DNA of 64,000 bases, taken from Brevundimonas lenta (GTDB lineage Bacteria; Pseudomonadota; Alphaproteobacteria; Caulobacterales; Caulobacteraceae). Location: the NCBI RefSeq assembly GCF_014196335.1, contig NZ_JACIDM010000001.1:496001-560000 (forward strand), in the 5' to 3' direction. Shown one piece after another: positions 48,823 to 58,870 of this stretch. The notes under the pieces were generated by a model that was not told the origin of the DNA, did no database searches, and saw only the letters and a program-made list of their open reading frames with translations. Positions within the stretch are counted from its first letter, which is position 1. Each line of letters starts with the position of its first letter. Made by a program: the position numbers and the translations under genes.

Positions 48823-49359
48823 GTGGCCTATTGGTCCATCGACCTGGCGCCGGTGCTGGCGCGAATGGATGGGGCGGCGGTGGAGCAGTTGCTCTCGACG
48901 CCCGGGGCGGACTGCTACCGCTGCGCCATTGCGCGGGGGAAGATCGCGGAACTGCGCGGCGACCGCGCGGGGGCGGATCGCTGGTTCGCCCGCGCCGTGC
49001 GGATGGGGCCGTCGCTGCCGCGCGCCGAACAGGCCTGGGGCGAGGCGAAGCTGCGGCGCGGCGACCGGGCCGGCGCGATCGCCCTGTTCCGTCAGGCGGC
49101 GAAAAGGGCCCCGCGCTGGGCCGATCCGCTGAAGTTCGAGGGCGACGCCCTGGCCGCCGGCGGCGACCCTCGCGGGGCGATCCGCAAATATCGCGCCGCG
49201 GCCGAACGCGCGCCGCGCTGGGGCGGGTTGCAACTGGCCTGGGGCCGGGCGCTGGAGGCGACCGGAAAGCAGCGCGAGGCGCTGGAGAAATACCGCGCCG
49301 CCGCCGTCCTGGACCTGACGCCGGCCGAGCGGGCCGAGGTCAGCCGGCGGCTGGGCTGA
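48823..49359 (+). CDS. TPR protein, possibly the C-terminal part of the preceding gene
   Basis: A 178-residue protein with at least three TPR-like helical pairs: GKIAELRGDRAGADRWFARA, GEAKLRRGDRAGAIALFRQA and WGRALEATGKQREALEKYRAA. It starts at GTG 48823, 12 bases after the preceding stop and in a different frame; no ribosome-binding site is evident. The first residues (AYWSIDLAPVLARMDGAAVEQLL) read like a continuation of the solenoid. It is either a translationally coupled partner or the result of a frameshift. Its stop abuts that of the convergent TonB receptor. Confidence 0.6.
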   Translation: MAYWSIDLAPVLARMDGAAVEQLLSTPGADCYRCAIARGKIAELRGDRAGADRWFARAVRMGPSLPRAEQAWGEAKLRRGDRAGAIALFRQAAKRAPRWADPLKFEGDALAAGGDPRGAIRKYRAAAERAPRWGGLQLAWGRALEATGKQREALEKYRAAAVLDLTPAERAEVSRRLG

Positions 49360-51594
49360 TCAGCCGCCCGTCTGGGGCGCCGAGAAGTCGAACTGCGGAT
49401 CCTGCTGACGGCGCGGGCCGCCGCCGAAGCTGTACGTCAGGCCGACGTACCAGGCGCGGCCGCCGAAGGTGCGCTCGGTGCGGTCCGTGAAGGTCGGGGT
49501 GTCGTAGGTGGTGACGTCGCCGAAGTCGTCCAGCAGGTCGCGCACGGTCAGCTGGAAGGCCAGGGTCTCGCTGAGCTTGCGGCGATAGCCGAGGTTCAGC
49601 ATGCCGCCGGCCTCGCGCTCGCCCTGGGCCAGCAGCTGGTCGCCCTGGTACAGGCCGGACAGCTGGACGAAGTCCTCGGGCGTCGGCTGCCAGTTCAGGG
49701 TGGCGCGGCCGGTGATCACCGTGCCCGAGCGATCCTGGCCGCCCGGAATGCCGGCGGCGTCGATCTCCTGGCGGAACAGGTTGAGGCTGGCGTTGTAGCG
49801 CAGGGTCTCGTGCAGCTTGCCGTTGGCCACCACTTCGACGCCGTAGTCGCGGCGCGAGCCGAGGTTCTCGGGCCGGGTCAGCAGCACGCCGCCGCCGATG
49901 TCGGTGGCGACTTCGGTGAAGGCCTTCTGCGTGTCGCGGTAGTAGGCGGTGGCCTGGTAGAAGGTCTGGCCGGCGCGCTTTTGCCACATCAGCTCGAAGG
50001 CGTCGGTCTCCTGCGGCTCCAGGTCCGGGTTGCCCGAGCGCAGGTTCAGCGGGTCCTGGTAGCTGGTGAACGGGTTCAGCAGGAAGGGCACCGGGCGCTG
50101 GATGCGCCGGCTGTAGCTGCCGCGGACCAGCTCGGCCTCGGTCAGCTGGTAGCTGACGTGCAGGGTCGGATAGGCGCGGAAATAGTGCTGGCTGGTCAGG
50201 ATGTCGGTGGTGACCTGGTTCATCTCGACATCGGCGTATTCGAGACGCAGGCCGAACTGGGCCGACAGGTCGCCCCACGGCCGCTCATACGTGATGTAGC
50301 CGGCGTGGACCTGCTGGAAGACCTCGAACCGGTTGGTCACGAAGGGGTCCGGCACCAGGGCGTCGGGGGAGGGGCCGCGGCTGGCGGCGTTGTCGAAGGC
50401 CGAGTCGCGGATTTCCAGCTCATAGCCGGTGCGCAGCTTGCCGGCGTCGGGCATCGGCCGGACGTAGGCGCTGGAGAAGCCGGTCAGGATCAGCCGGTTG
50501 CGGTTGTCGATCGTCTCGAACGCCGCCGGCGCGACAGGCAGATCGTAGTCGTAGGCGGAATCCATCGAGAAATGGCCGCGATTGCGGTCGACCCGCAGCT
50601 CGGTGGTCCAGTCGTGGCCCTGCTCGCCGCCGAAGCGGCGCAGGATGCGGGCGGTGGCGCCGAGATTGTCGCCCTCGAAGCCGAAGCCGCCGTCGCGGGT
50701 GTAGAGGCTGACGGGCGCGCCCGCCGCGTCGGTGGTGTCGTAGACCTCCAGCCCGCGGCCGCCGGTGTCGATCAGATTGCCGCGGATTTCGCCGGTCAGC
50801 TGGACCTGTTCGGTCAGGCGGTATTCGGCGTTCAGTCGGCCGAAATGGACGTCGGAGTCGCCGTCGACGTCCTGGGTCTGGTGCGTGGTGCTGATGAGGT
50901 CGCCGGTGACGGGGTTCAGCTGTTCGCGCACCCGGTCGAAGGTCTGCCGGGCCAGGTCGTGACGCGTGCCGACGTCGCCGGACAGGGTCAGGTCGCCCCG
51001 CGTCGTCGAGCCGTTGAGGCCCAGGTTCCAGCGGCCCCCGCCGCCGACGTTGGCGCGCACCGAGCCGGTGGAGACGGCGCCGGCCTTGGCGGCGTTGGGT
51101 TTGGAGATCAGGTTGATGACGCCGCCCGAGCCTTCGGGGCTGTAGGCCGCCGACGGGTTCGTCATCACCTCGATGCGGCTGTACTGGTCGGCGGGCAGGG
51201 ACAGCACCGCCTGGGCCCGGCTCTCGCCGGAGAAGACGCCGGACGGACGGCCGTCGACCAGGATGGTGACGTTGCCGTCGCCGCGCAGCGAGACATTGCC
51301 CTGGGGGTCGACGTCCACCGAGGGCACGTTGCGCAGGGCGTCGGCAAGGGTGCCGGTCTGGGCCTGCAGGTCATCCTTCAGGCTGTAGCTGGTCGAGTCG
51401 ATCGAGGTGCGGATGTCCGTCGCGCGGCTCTGCACCACCACCTCTTCCAGGGCGGCGGGCGCTTCCTCCGTCCCGGCCGGCCGTGCGGGCTGGGCCGGAG
51501 GCTGCGTGGGGGCGGGCTGCGTCTGGGCGGCCGCGGCGCCGGCGGGCAGCGTCAGGGCGACGCCTGCGAGCAGGATGAGTTTCAGGTTCGGCAT
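49360..51594 (-). CDS. TonB-dependent receptor, OMP_b-brl_3-type outer membrane protein
   Basis: A 744-residue outer-membrane protein. The signal peptide is MPNLKLILLAGVALTLPAGAAAA. A Pro/Gln-rich linker, the TonB-box region (LEEVVVQSRATDI) and the plug domain follow (LADALRNVPSVDVDPQGNVS, VTILVDGRPSGVFSG, IEVMTNPSAAYSPEGSGGVINL). The barrel ends near YVGLTYSFGGG with a short extra tail. The plug resembles that of receptors with unknown, often peptide or carbohydrate, ligands. No Zur, Fur or riboswitch element was recognised upstream. It is divergent from a serine hydrolase, 242 bases away. Confidence 0.88.
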   Translation of the reverse strand: MPNLKLILLAGVALTLPAGAAAAQTQPAPTQPPAQPARPAGTEEAPAALEEVVVQSRATDIRTSIDSTSYSLKDDLQAQTGTLADALRNVPSVDVDPQGNVSLRGDGNVTILVDGRPSGVFSGESRAQAVLSLPADQYSRIEVMTNPSAAYSPEGSGGVINLISKPNAAKAGAVSTGSVRANVGGGGRWNLGLNGSTTRGDLTLSGDVGTRHDLARQTFDRVREQLNPVTGDLISTTHQTQDVDGDSDVHFGRLNAEYRLTEQVQLTGEIRGNLIDTGGRGLEVYDTTDAAGAPVSLYTRDGGFGFEGDNLGATARILRRFGGEQGHDWTTELRVDRNRGHFSMDSAYDYDLPVAPAAFETIDNRNRLILTGFSSAYVRPMPDAGKLRTGYELEIRDSAFDNAASRGPSPDALVPDPFVTNRFEVFQQVHAGYITYERPWGDLSAQFGLRLEYADVEMNQVTTDILTSQHYFRAYPTLHVSYQLTEAELVRGSYSRRIQRPVPFLLNPFTSYQDPLNLRSGNPDLEPQETDAFELMWQKRAGQTFYQATAYYRDTQKAFTEVATDIGGGVLLTRPENLGSRRDYGVEVVANGKLHETLRYNASLNLFRQEIDAAGIPGGQDRSGTVITGRATLNWQPTPEDFVQLSGLYQGDQLLAQGEREAGGMLNLGYRRKLSETLAFQLTVRDLLDDFGDVTTYDTPTFTDRTERTFGGRAWYVGLTYSFGGGPRRQQDPQFDFSAPQTGG

Positions 51595-51836
51595 GGCCCC
51601 CACCGGTCAGCATGAGGGAAGCGCTGCCGTTCCCCCGAACCGTCCAGCTAACAGGCCGTACGGCGCGGGCCGAGTTACATCTTCTTCATTTCATTACAGT
51701 TTCTACAGTGACGGTCACTTTTTGGTCGCCTTCTCTGGACATCGCCCAAACATCCGTCTGCGTCCCCCGCCCAGGGGATGACGACGGGCGCGCTCCGGGC
51801 TAGCGTCCGCCCCGCAAGTTCGTCGGGAGCGTCTCC

Positions 51837-53477
51837 ATGTCCATCCGCCTCACGCGCCGCAGCGCGCTGGTTTCGTCTGTCGCCGGCGCCGCCGCCCTGC
51901 CGTCGATCGCCCGGGCGCAGACCCCTGCGAACGACAGCGGCTCCCTGGCCGACCAGGTCGACGCCTTCGTGAAGCGCGCCATGGCCGCCTTCCCGGATCA
52001 GCCGGCCGTTTCGGTGGCCCTGGTCAAGGACGGCCAGGCCGTGCTGACCCGCGGCTACGGCGTGCGGAAGAAGGGCGACAAGGCGCTGATCGACGAGCAC
52101 ACCCGCTTCGCCATCGCCTCGAACACCAAGGCCGTCACCTGCGCCGCCCTGGCCATCCTCATCGACGAGGGCAAGGTGAAGTGGGACGAGCCGGTGCGCA
52201 CGTACTTGCCCGGCTTCAGCCTGTCGAAGCCCGAGCTGAACGACATGGTCACAGTGCGCGACCTGGTCAGCCACCGCATCGGCTTCGGCCTCGGCGCCGG
52301 CGACCTTCTGTTCTGGCCCAACAGCGACCGCACGCGCGCGCAGATCATGGAGGCGGTGCCGCATGTGCCGATCGCGGGTCAGTTCCGCACCACCTACAAC
52401 TACTGCAACCTGATGTTCGTGGTCGCCGGCGAGGTCGTCGCCGCCGCCTCGGGCATGCCGTGGGAGCAGTTCGTCCAGACCCGCATCCTCGACAAGCTGG
52501 GCATGACCGAGACCCTGCCGCTGATGACCGCCGCCGACCCGGCGACCTCGGCCCTGCCGCACGGCCGCATCGGGCCGCCGCTGCGCTACCAGGGCGAGAT
52601 GCAGACCATCGGCCAGTCGATCCAGGAGGTCTGGGACTGGGCCGCGGCCGGCGCCGCGGGCGGCTTCGTCACCAACCCCGTCGACTGGTCGAAATGGATC
52701 GCCGTCCAGCTGGCCAAGGGACAACTGCCCGACGGCACCCGCCTGTGGTCCGAGGCGCGCGCCAACGAGATGTGGAAGCCCAACATCATCATCTCCAACT
52801 CGGCCGGGCCGACGGCGGAGCTGCCGGGCCGCGCCATCGCCGCCACCTACGCCACCGGCTGGCAGGTGCAGGACTATCGCGGCGAGCGCTTCATCACCCA
52901 CGGCGGCGGGGCCCCGGGCTTCCTCTCGGGCACGGTGCTGCTGCCCGGACGCAACGCCGGCTTCAGCTATTTCACCAATGCCGAGGAAAGCCAGCTGACC
53001 CGCGCCCTGCGCAGCGGCATCGCCGACATCGTCATGGGCAAGGACGGCTTCGACTGGGTCGCCGACGCCGTTCGTCTGACCACGGAAGGAAATGCGGACT
53101 CGCTGAAGGCCGCTGCCGAGATCGACGCCAAACAGGCCGCCGGCGCCCCGCCGTCCCTGCCGCTCGAGGCCTACGCCGGCGCCTGGCGCGATCCCTGGTA
53201 CGGCGACATCGTCATCGAGACCCGCGCGACGGGCCGCGGCCGCAACCGCAAGACCGGCCTGTGGCTGGCCTTCTCCCGCACCCCGTCGCTGAGCGGCCCG
53301 CTGGAAGCCTTCGACGGCGAAACCATGCGGACGCGCTTCACCGACCGGCGGGAAGAGGACACGTTCATCACCTTCGTGCTGGAGAACGGCGCGCCGGTTT
53401 CGGCGACCATGAAGGCGGTCAGCCCGGACGCGGACTTCAGCTACGACTTCCACGACCTGCGCCTGACGAAGGTCTGA
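51837..53477 (+). CDS. Tat-exported serine hydrolase, beta-lactamase class C family
   Basis: A 546-residue protein. The twin-arginine leader is RLTRRSALVSSVAGAAALPS (cleavage near ARAQT). The class C domain has SxxK in IASNTKAVTC, the YxN motif in TTYNYCNLMFVVAGEVV and HGGG in FITHGGGAPGF. The C-terminal 120 residues form a DUF3471-like beta domain. Likely a periplasmic esterase or D-amino-acid peptidase. It is divergent from the TonB receptor and could process its ligand, by analogy with other receptor/hydrolase pairs. This is inference. Confidence 0.88.
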   Translation: MSIRLTRRSALVSSVAGAAALPSIARAQTPANDSGSLADQVDAFVKRAMAAFPDQPAVSVALVKDGQAVLTRGYGVRKKGDKALIDEHTRFAIASNTKAVTCAALAILIDEGKVKWDEPVRTYLPGFSLSKPELNDMVTVRDLVSHRIGFGLGAGDLLFWPNSDRTRAQIMEAVPHVPIAGQFRTTYNYCNLMFVVAGEVVAAASGMPWEQFVQTRILDKLGMTETLPLMTAADPATSALPHGRIGPPLRYQGEMQTIGQSIQEVWDWAAAGAAGGFVTNPVDWSKWIAVQLAKGQLPDGTRLWSEARANEMWKPNIIISNSAGPTAELPGRAIAATYATGWQVQDYRGERFITHGGGAPGFLSGTVLLPGRNAGFSYFTNAEESQLTRALRSGIADIVMGKDGFDWVADAVRLTTEGNADSLKAAAEIDAKQAAGAPPSLPLEAYAGAWRDPWYGDIVIETRATGRGRNRKTGLWLAFSRTPSLSGPLEAFDGETMRTRFTDRREEDTFITFVLENGAPVSATMKAVSPDADFSYDFHDLRLTKV

Positions 53478-53515
53478 GGCCGGAAGGAGAGGCTTTCCTC
53501 CCCTTCTGACCAGCC

Positions 53516-54247
53516 TCACTTCACCAGTTCGAGGATCTCCAGCTTCGACTCCACCTTCGGCCAGGGGATGGCCAGGCGCCAGCGTTCCGGGCCGATGCGT
53601 TCGAAGACGCCGACCTGGTCGCGGACCGGCTGGGCGCCGTACGCGGGATAGCTCGTCTCATCCGCGCCGAGGGCCTGGGCGCCGATGAAGACCAGGCGAC
53701 GATCCGTGTCCGGATAAAGCAGGCCGCGCGTACGTTGCGAGCCCGTCGTCTTGGTCAGGATCAGGTCGCCGCCCGGCGTCAGCTCGATGGTGCAGCGGAA
53801 CCAGGGGTATTCCACATAGGCGAGGCCGGCATTGTCGTGCGAGCCCAGCTTGATGCTGCGGCAGCGATAGGTCCCCGGCGCGGGCTGCAGGCGTCCGGCC
53901 TGACCGGCGTTCGGATCGACCAGCGGCCCGAGGGCCTCGACCTTCTCGGCGAAGCCCTTGTCCTCGGCCTCTGCCCGGCCGAGACGCCACGCCTGATCCA
54001 GTCGCCCGAGCCGGGAGGCGTCGTCGGCATTGGCCACCGTGCGCCAGTCGCTGGAACCGCCCTGCTCGCCGGCGGCGGGCGGCGCGGTCGGCGTCGGCAT
54101 TCCGGACGGAGGCGTGCCCGCCGCTTCGGGCGTCGGAGTGGTCGTCGTCGGGTCGACGGCGCCGCCGGACTCTTCGGGCGACGGCGTCGGCGCGCCACAG
54201 GCGGACAGAAGGGCCGCGAGGGCGGCGACGGCGGTCAGGGTCCGCAT
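53516..54247 (-). CDS. DUF4893-type lipoprotein, copy 1
   Basis: A 243-residue protein. The signal MRTLTAVAALAALLSAC has a lipobox. A Pro/Thr-rich linker of about 50 residues leads to a beta-rich domain with DWRTVANADDASRL, GTYRCRSIKLGS, YPWFRCTIELTPGGDLILTK, TGSQRTRGLLYPDTDRRLVF and GVFERIGPERWRLAIPWP, the DUF4893 pattern. The second copy starts upstream, with 53 bases between. The two share the order of all these motifs and are clearly paralogues. Function unknown; probably outer-membrane or periplasmic. Confidence 0.82.
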   Translation of the reverse strand: MRTLTAVAALAALLSACGAPTPSPEESGGAVDPTTTTPTPEAAGTPPSGMPTPTAPPAAGEQGGSSDWRTVANADDASRLGRLDQAWRLGRAEAEDKGFAEKVEALGPLVDPNAGQAGRLQPAPGTYRCRSIKLGSHDNAGLAYVEYPWFRCTIELTPGGDLILTKTTGSQRTRGLLYPDTDRRLVFIGAQALGADETSYPAYGAQPVRDQVGVFERIGPERWRLAIPWPKVESKLEILELVK

Positions 54248-54300
54248 CGGCAAGGCTCCACAAGACTGAGCCCATCCCAACGGTCGGAACCCGTTCGGGT

Positions 54301-54981
54301 TCACCGCGGGGCGGCGGGAACCAGTTCGATCAGGTCCAGATTGGACTCGTTCTGCGGCCACGGGATCACCAGCCGCCAGCGCCGCTCGCCGATCCGCTCC
54401 AGCACGGCGACCAGATCGCGGTCCGGGCGCTGGCCGTAGGAGTTGGCGGCCGGTTCGGACGCCAGGGCCATGGAGCCCAGCATCACCATCTGACGCTCGT
54501 TCTCGGGGAACAGCAGGCCCGACGGCCGCTGGCTGCCGGTCAGCTTGGTGAATTTCAGTCCGTTCGGCGTCTGCTCGATGCGGCACGCGAACCAGCCGTA
54601 AACGACATAGCCCAGTCCTTCCTCGCCCCCCTGGGAGCCGAGTTTGACGGTGCGGCAGCGGTAGTCGCCGGGCGGCGGCGTCACCAGCGGGCGCTGGGCG
54701 CCGGGCACGATCAGGTCGCCGAGCGGGCGCAGGTCGCCCGAGCCTGGCTGACGCCGGGCCTGTTGCAGGGCCAGCGTCCAGGCGGCGTCGCGGCGATTGT
54801 AACGGTCGCGGTCGAAGCGGGTGATGATGCTGCGCCAGTCGCGCAGCACGCCCTCGGTCGAGCCGCCCGGCGTGGCGATCGGCGGCGGCGGAGGCGGGGG
54901 CGGCGGGGGCGTCGATGCGCACGCCGCCAGCACGGCGGCGGCGACGGAGACGATCACCGAAAGACGGAACAGACGAAGCAT
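54301..54981 (-). CDS. DUF4893-type lipoprotein, copy 2
   Basis: A 226-residue protein. The signal ends LAACAS (lipobox) and is followed by ten consecutive prolines. The domain matches copy 1: DWRSIITRFDRDRY, GDYRCRTVKLGS, YGWFACRIEQTPNGLKFTKL, TGSQRPSGLLFPENERQMVM and AVLERIGERRWRLVIPWP. It is upstream of copy 1 on the same strand and both are probably on one transcript. The proline run may act as a spacer through the peptidoglycan. Its function is unknown. Confidence 0.82.
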   Translation of the reverse strand: MLRLFRLSVIVSVAAAVLAACASTPPPPPPPPPPIATPGGSTEGVLRDWRSIITRFDRDRYNRRDAAWTLALQQARRQPGSGDLRPLGDLIVPGAQRPLVTPPPGDYRCRTVKLGSQGGEEGLGYVVYGWFACRIEQTPNGLKFTKLTGSQRPSGLLFPENERQMVMLGSMALASEPAANSYGQRPDRDLVAVLERIGERRWRLVIPWPQNESNLDLIELVPAAPR

Positions 54982-55105
54982 GGACGTCCTCGATACCCGG
55001 ACCGCCTTTAAGGGCCAGTATGCGTCGCCGACGTCAAGCTTCCTCGCCTGACGCCGGGGTTCGGCGAGCCGCCGTTCCCCTGCGGGGCGCAGTCGTCCGA
55101 AGGGC

Positions 55106-56047
55106 TCAGCCCTCGTCGGCGGGGGCCTCGGCCTTGCGACGCGGCGCGCGGGGGCGCTTCGGGGCCGGGGCCTCGTCGCCGGCGGCCTCGACAGGCTCCG
55201 ACGGCGCGGCGGCGGCGACGGGCGCGGCCGAACGGGTCAGGAAGCCGGGCAGGGCGGACGGAGCCTCGTCCTCGGTCTCCTCGCGGCGCGGACGACGGGC
55301 CGGACGCTCGCGGGTGCGTTCCGGGGCGGCGGCCTCGGGCTCGCGTTCGAAAGCGGGCTGTTCCTCGCGGACCTCGGCGGCGGCTTCGGCGTTCGCGGCG
55401 CCTTCGCCCTCTTCGCCCTCGAAGCGGCGGTTGCGTTCCTCGCGGCGGCGCTCCCAGCGCTCGCGGCGGGTTTCACGGCGGCCGCCTTCGCGGATTTCGC
55501 CCTCGGCGGCCGGAGCGGCGCCCTCGGCGCGCGGTTCGCGGGGTTCACGCGGCTCGCGATCGTCGCGGTCGCGCCATTCGCGGCGCGGCTGGTCGCCCTG
55601 GCGGTCGTTCTGGCGTTCCTCGGCCTCGCGCTGGCGGGCCTCCTGCTGGGCGATCCGGTCGGTCTCGGCCTGCTGGGCGGCCATGATGGCGGCGGCCTGG
55701 GCGCCGGATTCGTCCTCGAAATCGATGTCGAAGCCTTGGCCGGCCAGTTCGCGCTGCGCGATCTCGGAGACCGAGCGCTGTGGCTGCAGGGCGCGCAGGA
55801 CGCGGAAATAGTGTTCGGCGTGCTGGGTGTAGTTCTCGGCCAGAACGCGGTCGCCGCCGGCCGAGGCGTCGCGCGCCAGCTGCATATAGCGCTCGTAGAC
55901 GGTCTGGGCGTTGCCGCGGACCTTGATGTTCTCGGGACCTTGCGAGTCCCAGGAACGGTTCGGGTTTGTGGCGTTGGCGTTGTTATTGCCGCCGCCGGGC
56001 TTCCTGTTGCGTCCGCGCTGACGCTTCATGCCCTTGAAATCTCTCAT
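55106..56047 (-). CDS. DUF4167 domain protein
   Basis: A 313-residue protein. The N-terminal DUF4167 domain (about 1-90) includes MKRQRGRNRKPGG, NRSWDSQGPENIKVRGNAQTVYERY and DRVLAENYTQHAEHYFRVLRA. The rest is very rich in Arg, Glu and Ala, with a long charged region of RRE/RER repeats, probably disordered and able to bind RNA. In many alphaproteobacteria this gene lies next to prfA/prmC; here it is about 13 kb away and upstream of nothing related. An ATG at 56029 is an alternative start. Confidence 0.85.
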   Translation of the reverse strand: MRDFKGMKRQRGRNRKPGGGNNNANATNPNRSWDSQGPENIKVRGNAQTVYERYMQLARDASAGGDRVLAENYTQHAEHYFRVLRALQPQRSVSEIAQRELAGQGFDIDFEDESGAQAAAIMAAQQAETDRIAQQEARQREAEERQNDRQGDQPRREWRDRDDREPREPREPRAEGAAPAAEGEIREGGRRETRRERWERRREERNRRFEGEEGEGAANAEAAAEVREEQPAFEREPEAAAPERTRERPARRPRREETEDEAPSALPGFLTRSAAPVAAAAPSEPVEAAGDEAPAPKRPRAPRRKAEAPADEG

Positions 56048-56385
56048 CGGACGCTACCGTGCCTTGATGGTGGGGGCGGACCGGGCGTCTGGCTCGGTAT
56101 CCGTCCTGGGGTTTCGTCTTCCGCTCGTTCGGGGCCCTTCCCCGCTGACGATGTGTCGGAAATCCGGTGTCGCCCCCGTGGTCCGACGGGCGACCGGCCC
56201 GACCGTCACTGCCCTGAGCGCGCGCGAAGCAGGAACCGGATCGGTTCGAGGCGTGCGTTTTGGGTGGGAGACACGAGAGACTTAGCGCGGGATCGTGGCG
56301 TTTCCAAGGGGGAATGCGCGCGGCCGGTTATTCCGCCCGGACGGGTCGGGCGCCTGCGCAACCGGCGCGCCGCCGGTGCGGGCAG
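56048..56385. other. intergenic region without a recognised gene
   Basis: About 340 bases between the DUF4167 gene and the pnp terminator. Open frames here lack family-like sequence or convincing ribosome-binding sites. A small palindrome (ACCGGC at 56361 with GCCGGT at 56372) is present. A GGAAC...CGTT pair occurs at 56232-56259, but with a 19-base spacer. Confidence 0.6.
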
Positions 56386-56389
56386 GAAA

Positions 56390-56418
56390 AAGGGCCCCGG
56401 CGTTTCCACCGGGGCCCT
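56390..56418 (-). terminator. terminator of pnp
   Basis: AGGGCCCCGG (56391-56400) pairs with CCGGGGCCCT (56409-56418). On the minus strand the stem runs into five T residues (AAAAA at 56387-56391 on the plus strand). It lies 28 bases after the pnp stop. Confidence 0.88.
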
Positions 56419-56445
56419 CGTTCATTCCGTCACTGACGCCGGGTC

Positions 56446-58674
56446 TTACCGGCGGCTGCGGCCGCGATCGCGGTCGCCGCCGCCTTCACGCTTCGGACGG
56501 CCGCCGGTGTCTTCCGACAGCGGGGCTTCGCCGCGCTCGGCGCGTTCGGCGTTGATCTTGTCGGTCAGGTCCTCACCGGTGGCCTGATCGACGATCTTCA
56601 TCGACAGCTTGGTCTTGCCGCGGTCGTCCAGGCCCAGGAATTTGACCTTGACCTCCTGGCCTTCCGAAACGACGTCAGCCGGGTTGGCGACGCGTTCCAG
56701 AGCCAGTTGCGACACGTGGACCAGACCGTCCTTGGCGCCGAAGAAGTTCACGAAGGCGCCGAAGTCGACGACCTTCACGACCTTGCCGGTGTAGATGGTG
56801 CCGACTTCCGGCTCGGACACGATCGACTTGATCCAGTCCTTGGCCGCGTCGATCTTCTCCTGCTCGGAAGCAGCGATCTTCACGGTGCCGTCGTCCTCGA
56901 TGTTGATCTTGGCGCCGGTCTTTTCGACGATCTCGCGGATGATCTTGCCGCCGGTGCCGATGATGTCGCGGATCTTGTCGGTCGGAACCTTGATCTGCTC
57001 GATCTTCGGAGCGTACTCGCCCAGCTCGGTGCGGGCGCCGTCGATGGCCTTGTCCATCTCGTCGAGGATGTGCAGGCGGCCGGCCGAAGCCTGGGCGATC
57101 GCCTTGCGCATGATCTCTTCGGTGATGCCGGCGACCTTGATGTCCATCTGCAGCGAGGTGATGCCTTCGCGCGTGCCGGCCACCTTGAAGTCCATGTCGC
57201 CGAGGTGATCTTCGTCACCCAGGATGTCGGACAGGATGGCGAACTCGCCCGAGGGCTCCAGGATCAGGCCCATGGCGATGCCCGAGACCGGACGCTTCAG
57301 CGGCACGCCGGCGTCCATCAGGGCCAGCGACGAACCGCAGACCGTGGCCATCGACGAGGAGCCGTTGGACTCGGTGATCTCCGACACCAGACGGATGGTG
57401 TAGGGGAACTCTTCCGAGGTCGGCAGCATCGGACGGATCGCCCGCCAGGCCAGCTTGCCGTGACCGATTTCCCGACGGCCCGCGCCGCCCATACGACCGG
57501 TCTCGCCGACCGAGTAGGGAGGGAAGTTGTAGTGCAGCAGGAACTTCTCTTTGTAGGTGCCGCTCAGCGCGTCCACGTACTGTTCGTCCTCGCCGGTGCC
57601 GAGCGTGGCGACGACGATGGCCTGGGTCTCACCGCGGGTGAACAGGGCCGAACCGTGGGTGCGCGGGAAGACGCCGACTTCCGAGACGATCGAGCGGACC
57701 TTGTCGAGGGCGCGGCCGTCGACGCGGTGACCGTTGTCGATGATGTCGCGACGCAGGACGTGGGCTTCGCATTCCTTGAAGGCGGTGGCGAATTTGGCGG
57801 AGTCGACGCCGTCCGGCTTCTCTTCCGTCTTCACCAGGGCTTCGGCGGCCTTCTTCTTGGCCACGTCGACGCCCGTGCGGCGCTCGTACTTGCCGGCGTG
57901 GGTGTAAGCGGCCTTGATGTCTTCACCGACCAGCGACTGGATCGAGGCGACGATGTCCGAGACGTCGTCGGCCTGGAAGTCGAAGGGCTCCTTGGCGGCG
58001 TGCTCGGCCAGGTCGATGATCGCGTCGATCACCGGCTGCATGCCGCGATGCGCGAACATCAGGGCGTTGAGCATGATCTCTTCCGACAGCTCCTTGGCTT
58101 CGGATTCGACCATCATCAGGGCGTCCTGGGTGCCGGCGACGACGAGGTCGAGCTGGCTGTCCGGGAGCTGGTCGAGGGTCGGGTTCAGAACGAACTCGCC
58201 GTCGATGTAGCCGACGCGGGCGGCGCCGATCGGGCCCATGAACGGAACGCCCGAGATGGTCAGGGCGGCCGAGGCGGCGACCATGCCGACCACGTCCGGA
58301 TCGTTCTCGAGGTCGTGCTGCAGCACGGTGATGACGACCTGGGTCTCGTTCTTGAAGCCCTTGACGAACAGCGGGCGGATCGGACGGTCGATCAGGCGGG
58401 AGACCAGGGTCTCCTTCTCGGTCGGACGGCCTTCACGCTTGAAGTAGCCGCCCGGGATCTTGCCGGCGGCGAAGGTCTTTTCCTGGTAGTTCACGGTCAG
58501 CGGGAAGAAATCCAGGCCCGGCTTGGGCGCGCGGCCGTAGACGACGGTGGCCAGAACCACGGTCTCGCCGTAGGTCGCCAGCACGGCGCCGTCGGCTTGA
58601 CGGGCGATACGGCCGGTTTCCAGCGTCAGGGGGCGGCCGGCCCAGTCGATCGTCTTGCGTTTGATATCGAACAT
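56446..58674 (-). CDS. pnp: polyribonucleotide nucleotidyltransferase (PNPase)
   Basis: A 742-residue 3'-5' phosphorolytic exoribonuclease and degradosome component. It has two RNase PH-like domains (first from about residue 10, [20 protein letters not shown]; second from about 310, [17 protein letters not shown]), a KH domain with [17 protein letters not shown], and an S1 domain with [20 protein letters not shown]. The C-terminal tail is basic and Gly/Arg-rich ([11 protein letters not shown]). It is downstream of rpsO on the same strand, the classic order, with a terminator-like hairpin between that allows read-through control. Confidence 0.97.
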   Translation of the reverse strand: MFDIKRKTIDWAGRPLTLETGRIARQADGAVLATYGETVVLATVVYGRAPKPGLDFFPLTVNYQEKTFAAGKIPGGYFKREGRPTEKETLVSRLIDRPIRPLFVKGFKNETQVVITVLQHDLENDPDVVGMVAASAALTISGVPFMGPIGAARVGYIDGEFVLNPTLDQLPDSQLDLVVAGTQDALMMVESEAKELSEEIMLNALMFAHRGMQPVIDAIIDLAEHAAKEPFDFQADDVSDIVASIQSLVGEDIKAAYTHAGKYERRTGVDVAKKKAAEALVKTEEKPDGVDSAKFATAFKECEAHVLRRDIIDNGHRVDGRALDKVRSIVSEVGVFPRTHGSALFTRGETQAIVVATLGTGEDEQYVDALSGTYKEKFLLHYNFPPYSVGETGRMGGAGRREIGHGKLAWRAIRPMLPTSEEFPYTIRLVSEITESNGSSSMATVCGSSLALMDAGVPLKRPVSGIAMGLILEPSGEFAILSDILGDEDHLGDMDFKVAGTREGITSLQMDIKVAGITEEIMRKAIAQASAGRLHILDEMDKAIDGARTELGEYAPKIEQIKVPTDKIRDIIGTGGKIIREIVEKTGAKINIEDDGTVKIAASEQEKIDAAKDWIKSIVSEPEVGTIYTGKVVKVVDFGAFVNFFGAKDGLVHVSQLALERVANPADVVSEGQEVKVKFLGLDDRGKTKLSMKIVDQATGEDLTDKINAERAERGEAPLSEDTGGRPKREGGGDRDRGRSRR

Positions 58675-58870
58675 GTCTCGTCTTTCGTATCCCGCGGGCG
58701 GATTCCGCGCGGGGTCCCATCAATGGGTGGAGCGTCGGGCGTTCAGTCCTTCGGTCCATGGGCCGCCGCGCCATCGCGGAGAACCCGGGAGTATCTGAGG
58801 ACCGGTATTCAGCCCTCGCGTCATGCGCCGGTACATACCGCGGCGCGCGGCTGGTCTCTGAATGCGGAAA

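Noticed and set aside
54280..54302. Terminator between the two DUF4893 genes (GAACCC-GTTC-GGGTTC)
   Set aside because: The stem is six base pairs, overlaps the stop region of the upstream gene and has no T-run.
56232..56259. A GGAAC...CGTT pair on the plus strand upstream of no gene
   Set aside because: The spacer is 19 bases, outside the 16-17 range of EcfG promoters, and nothing convincing follows on that strand.
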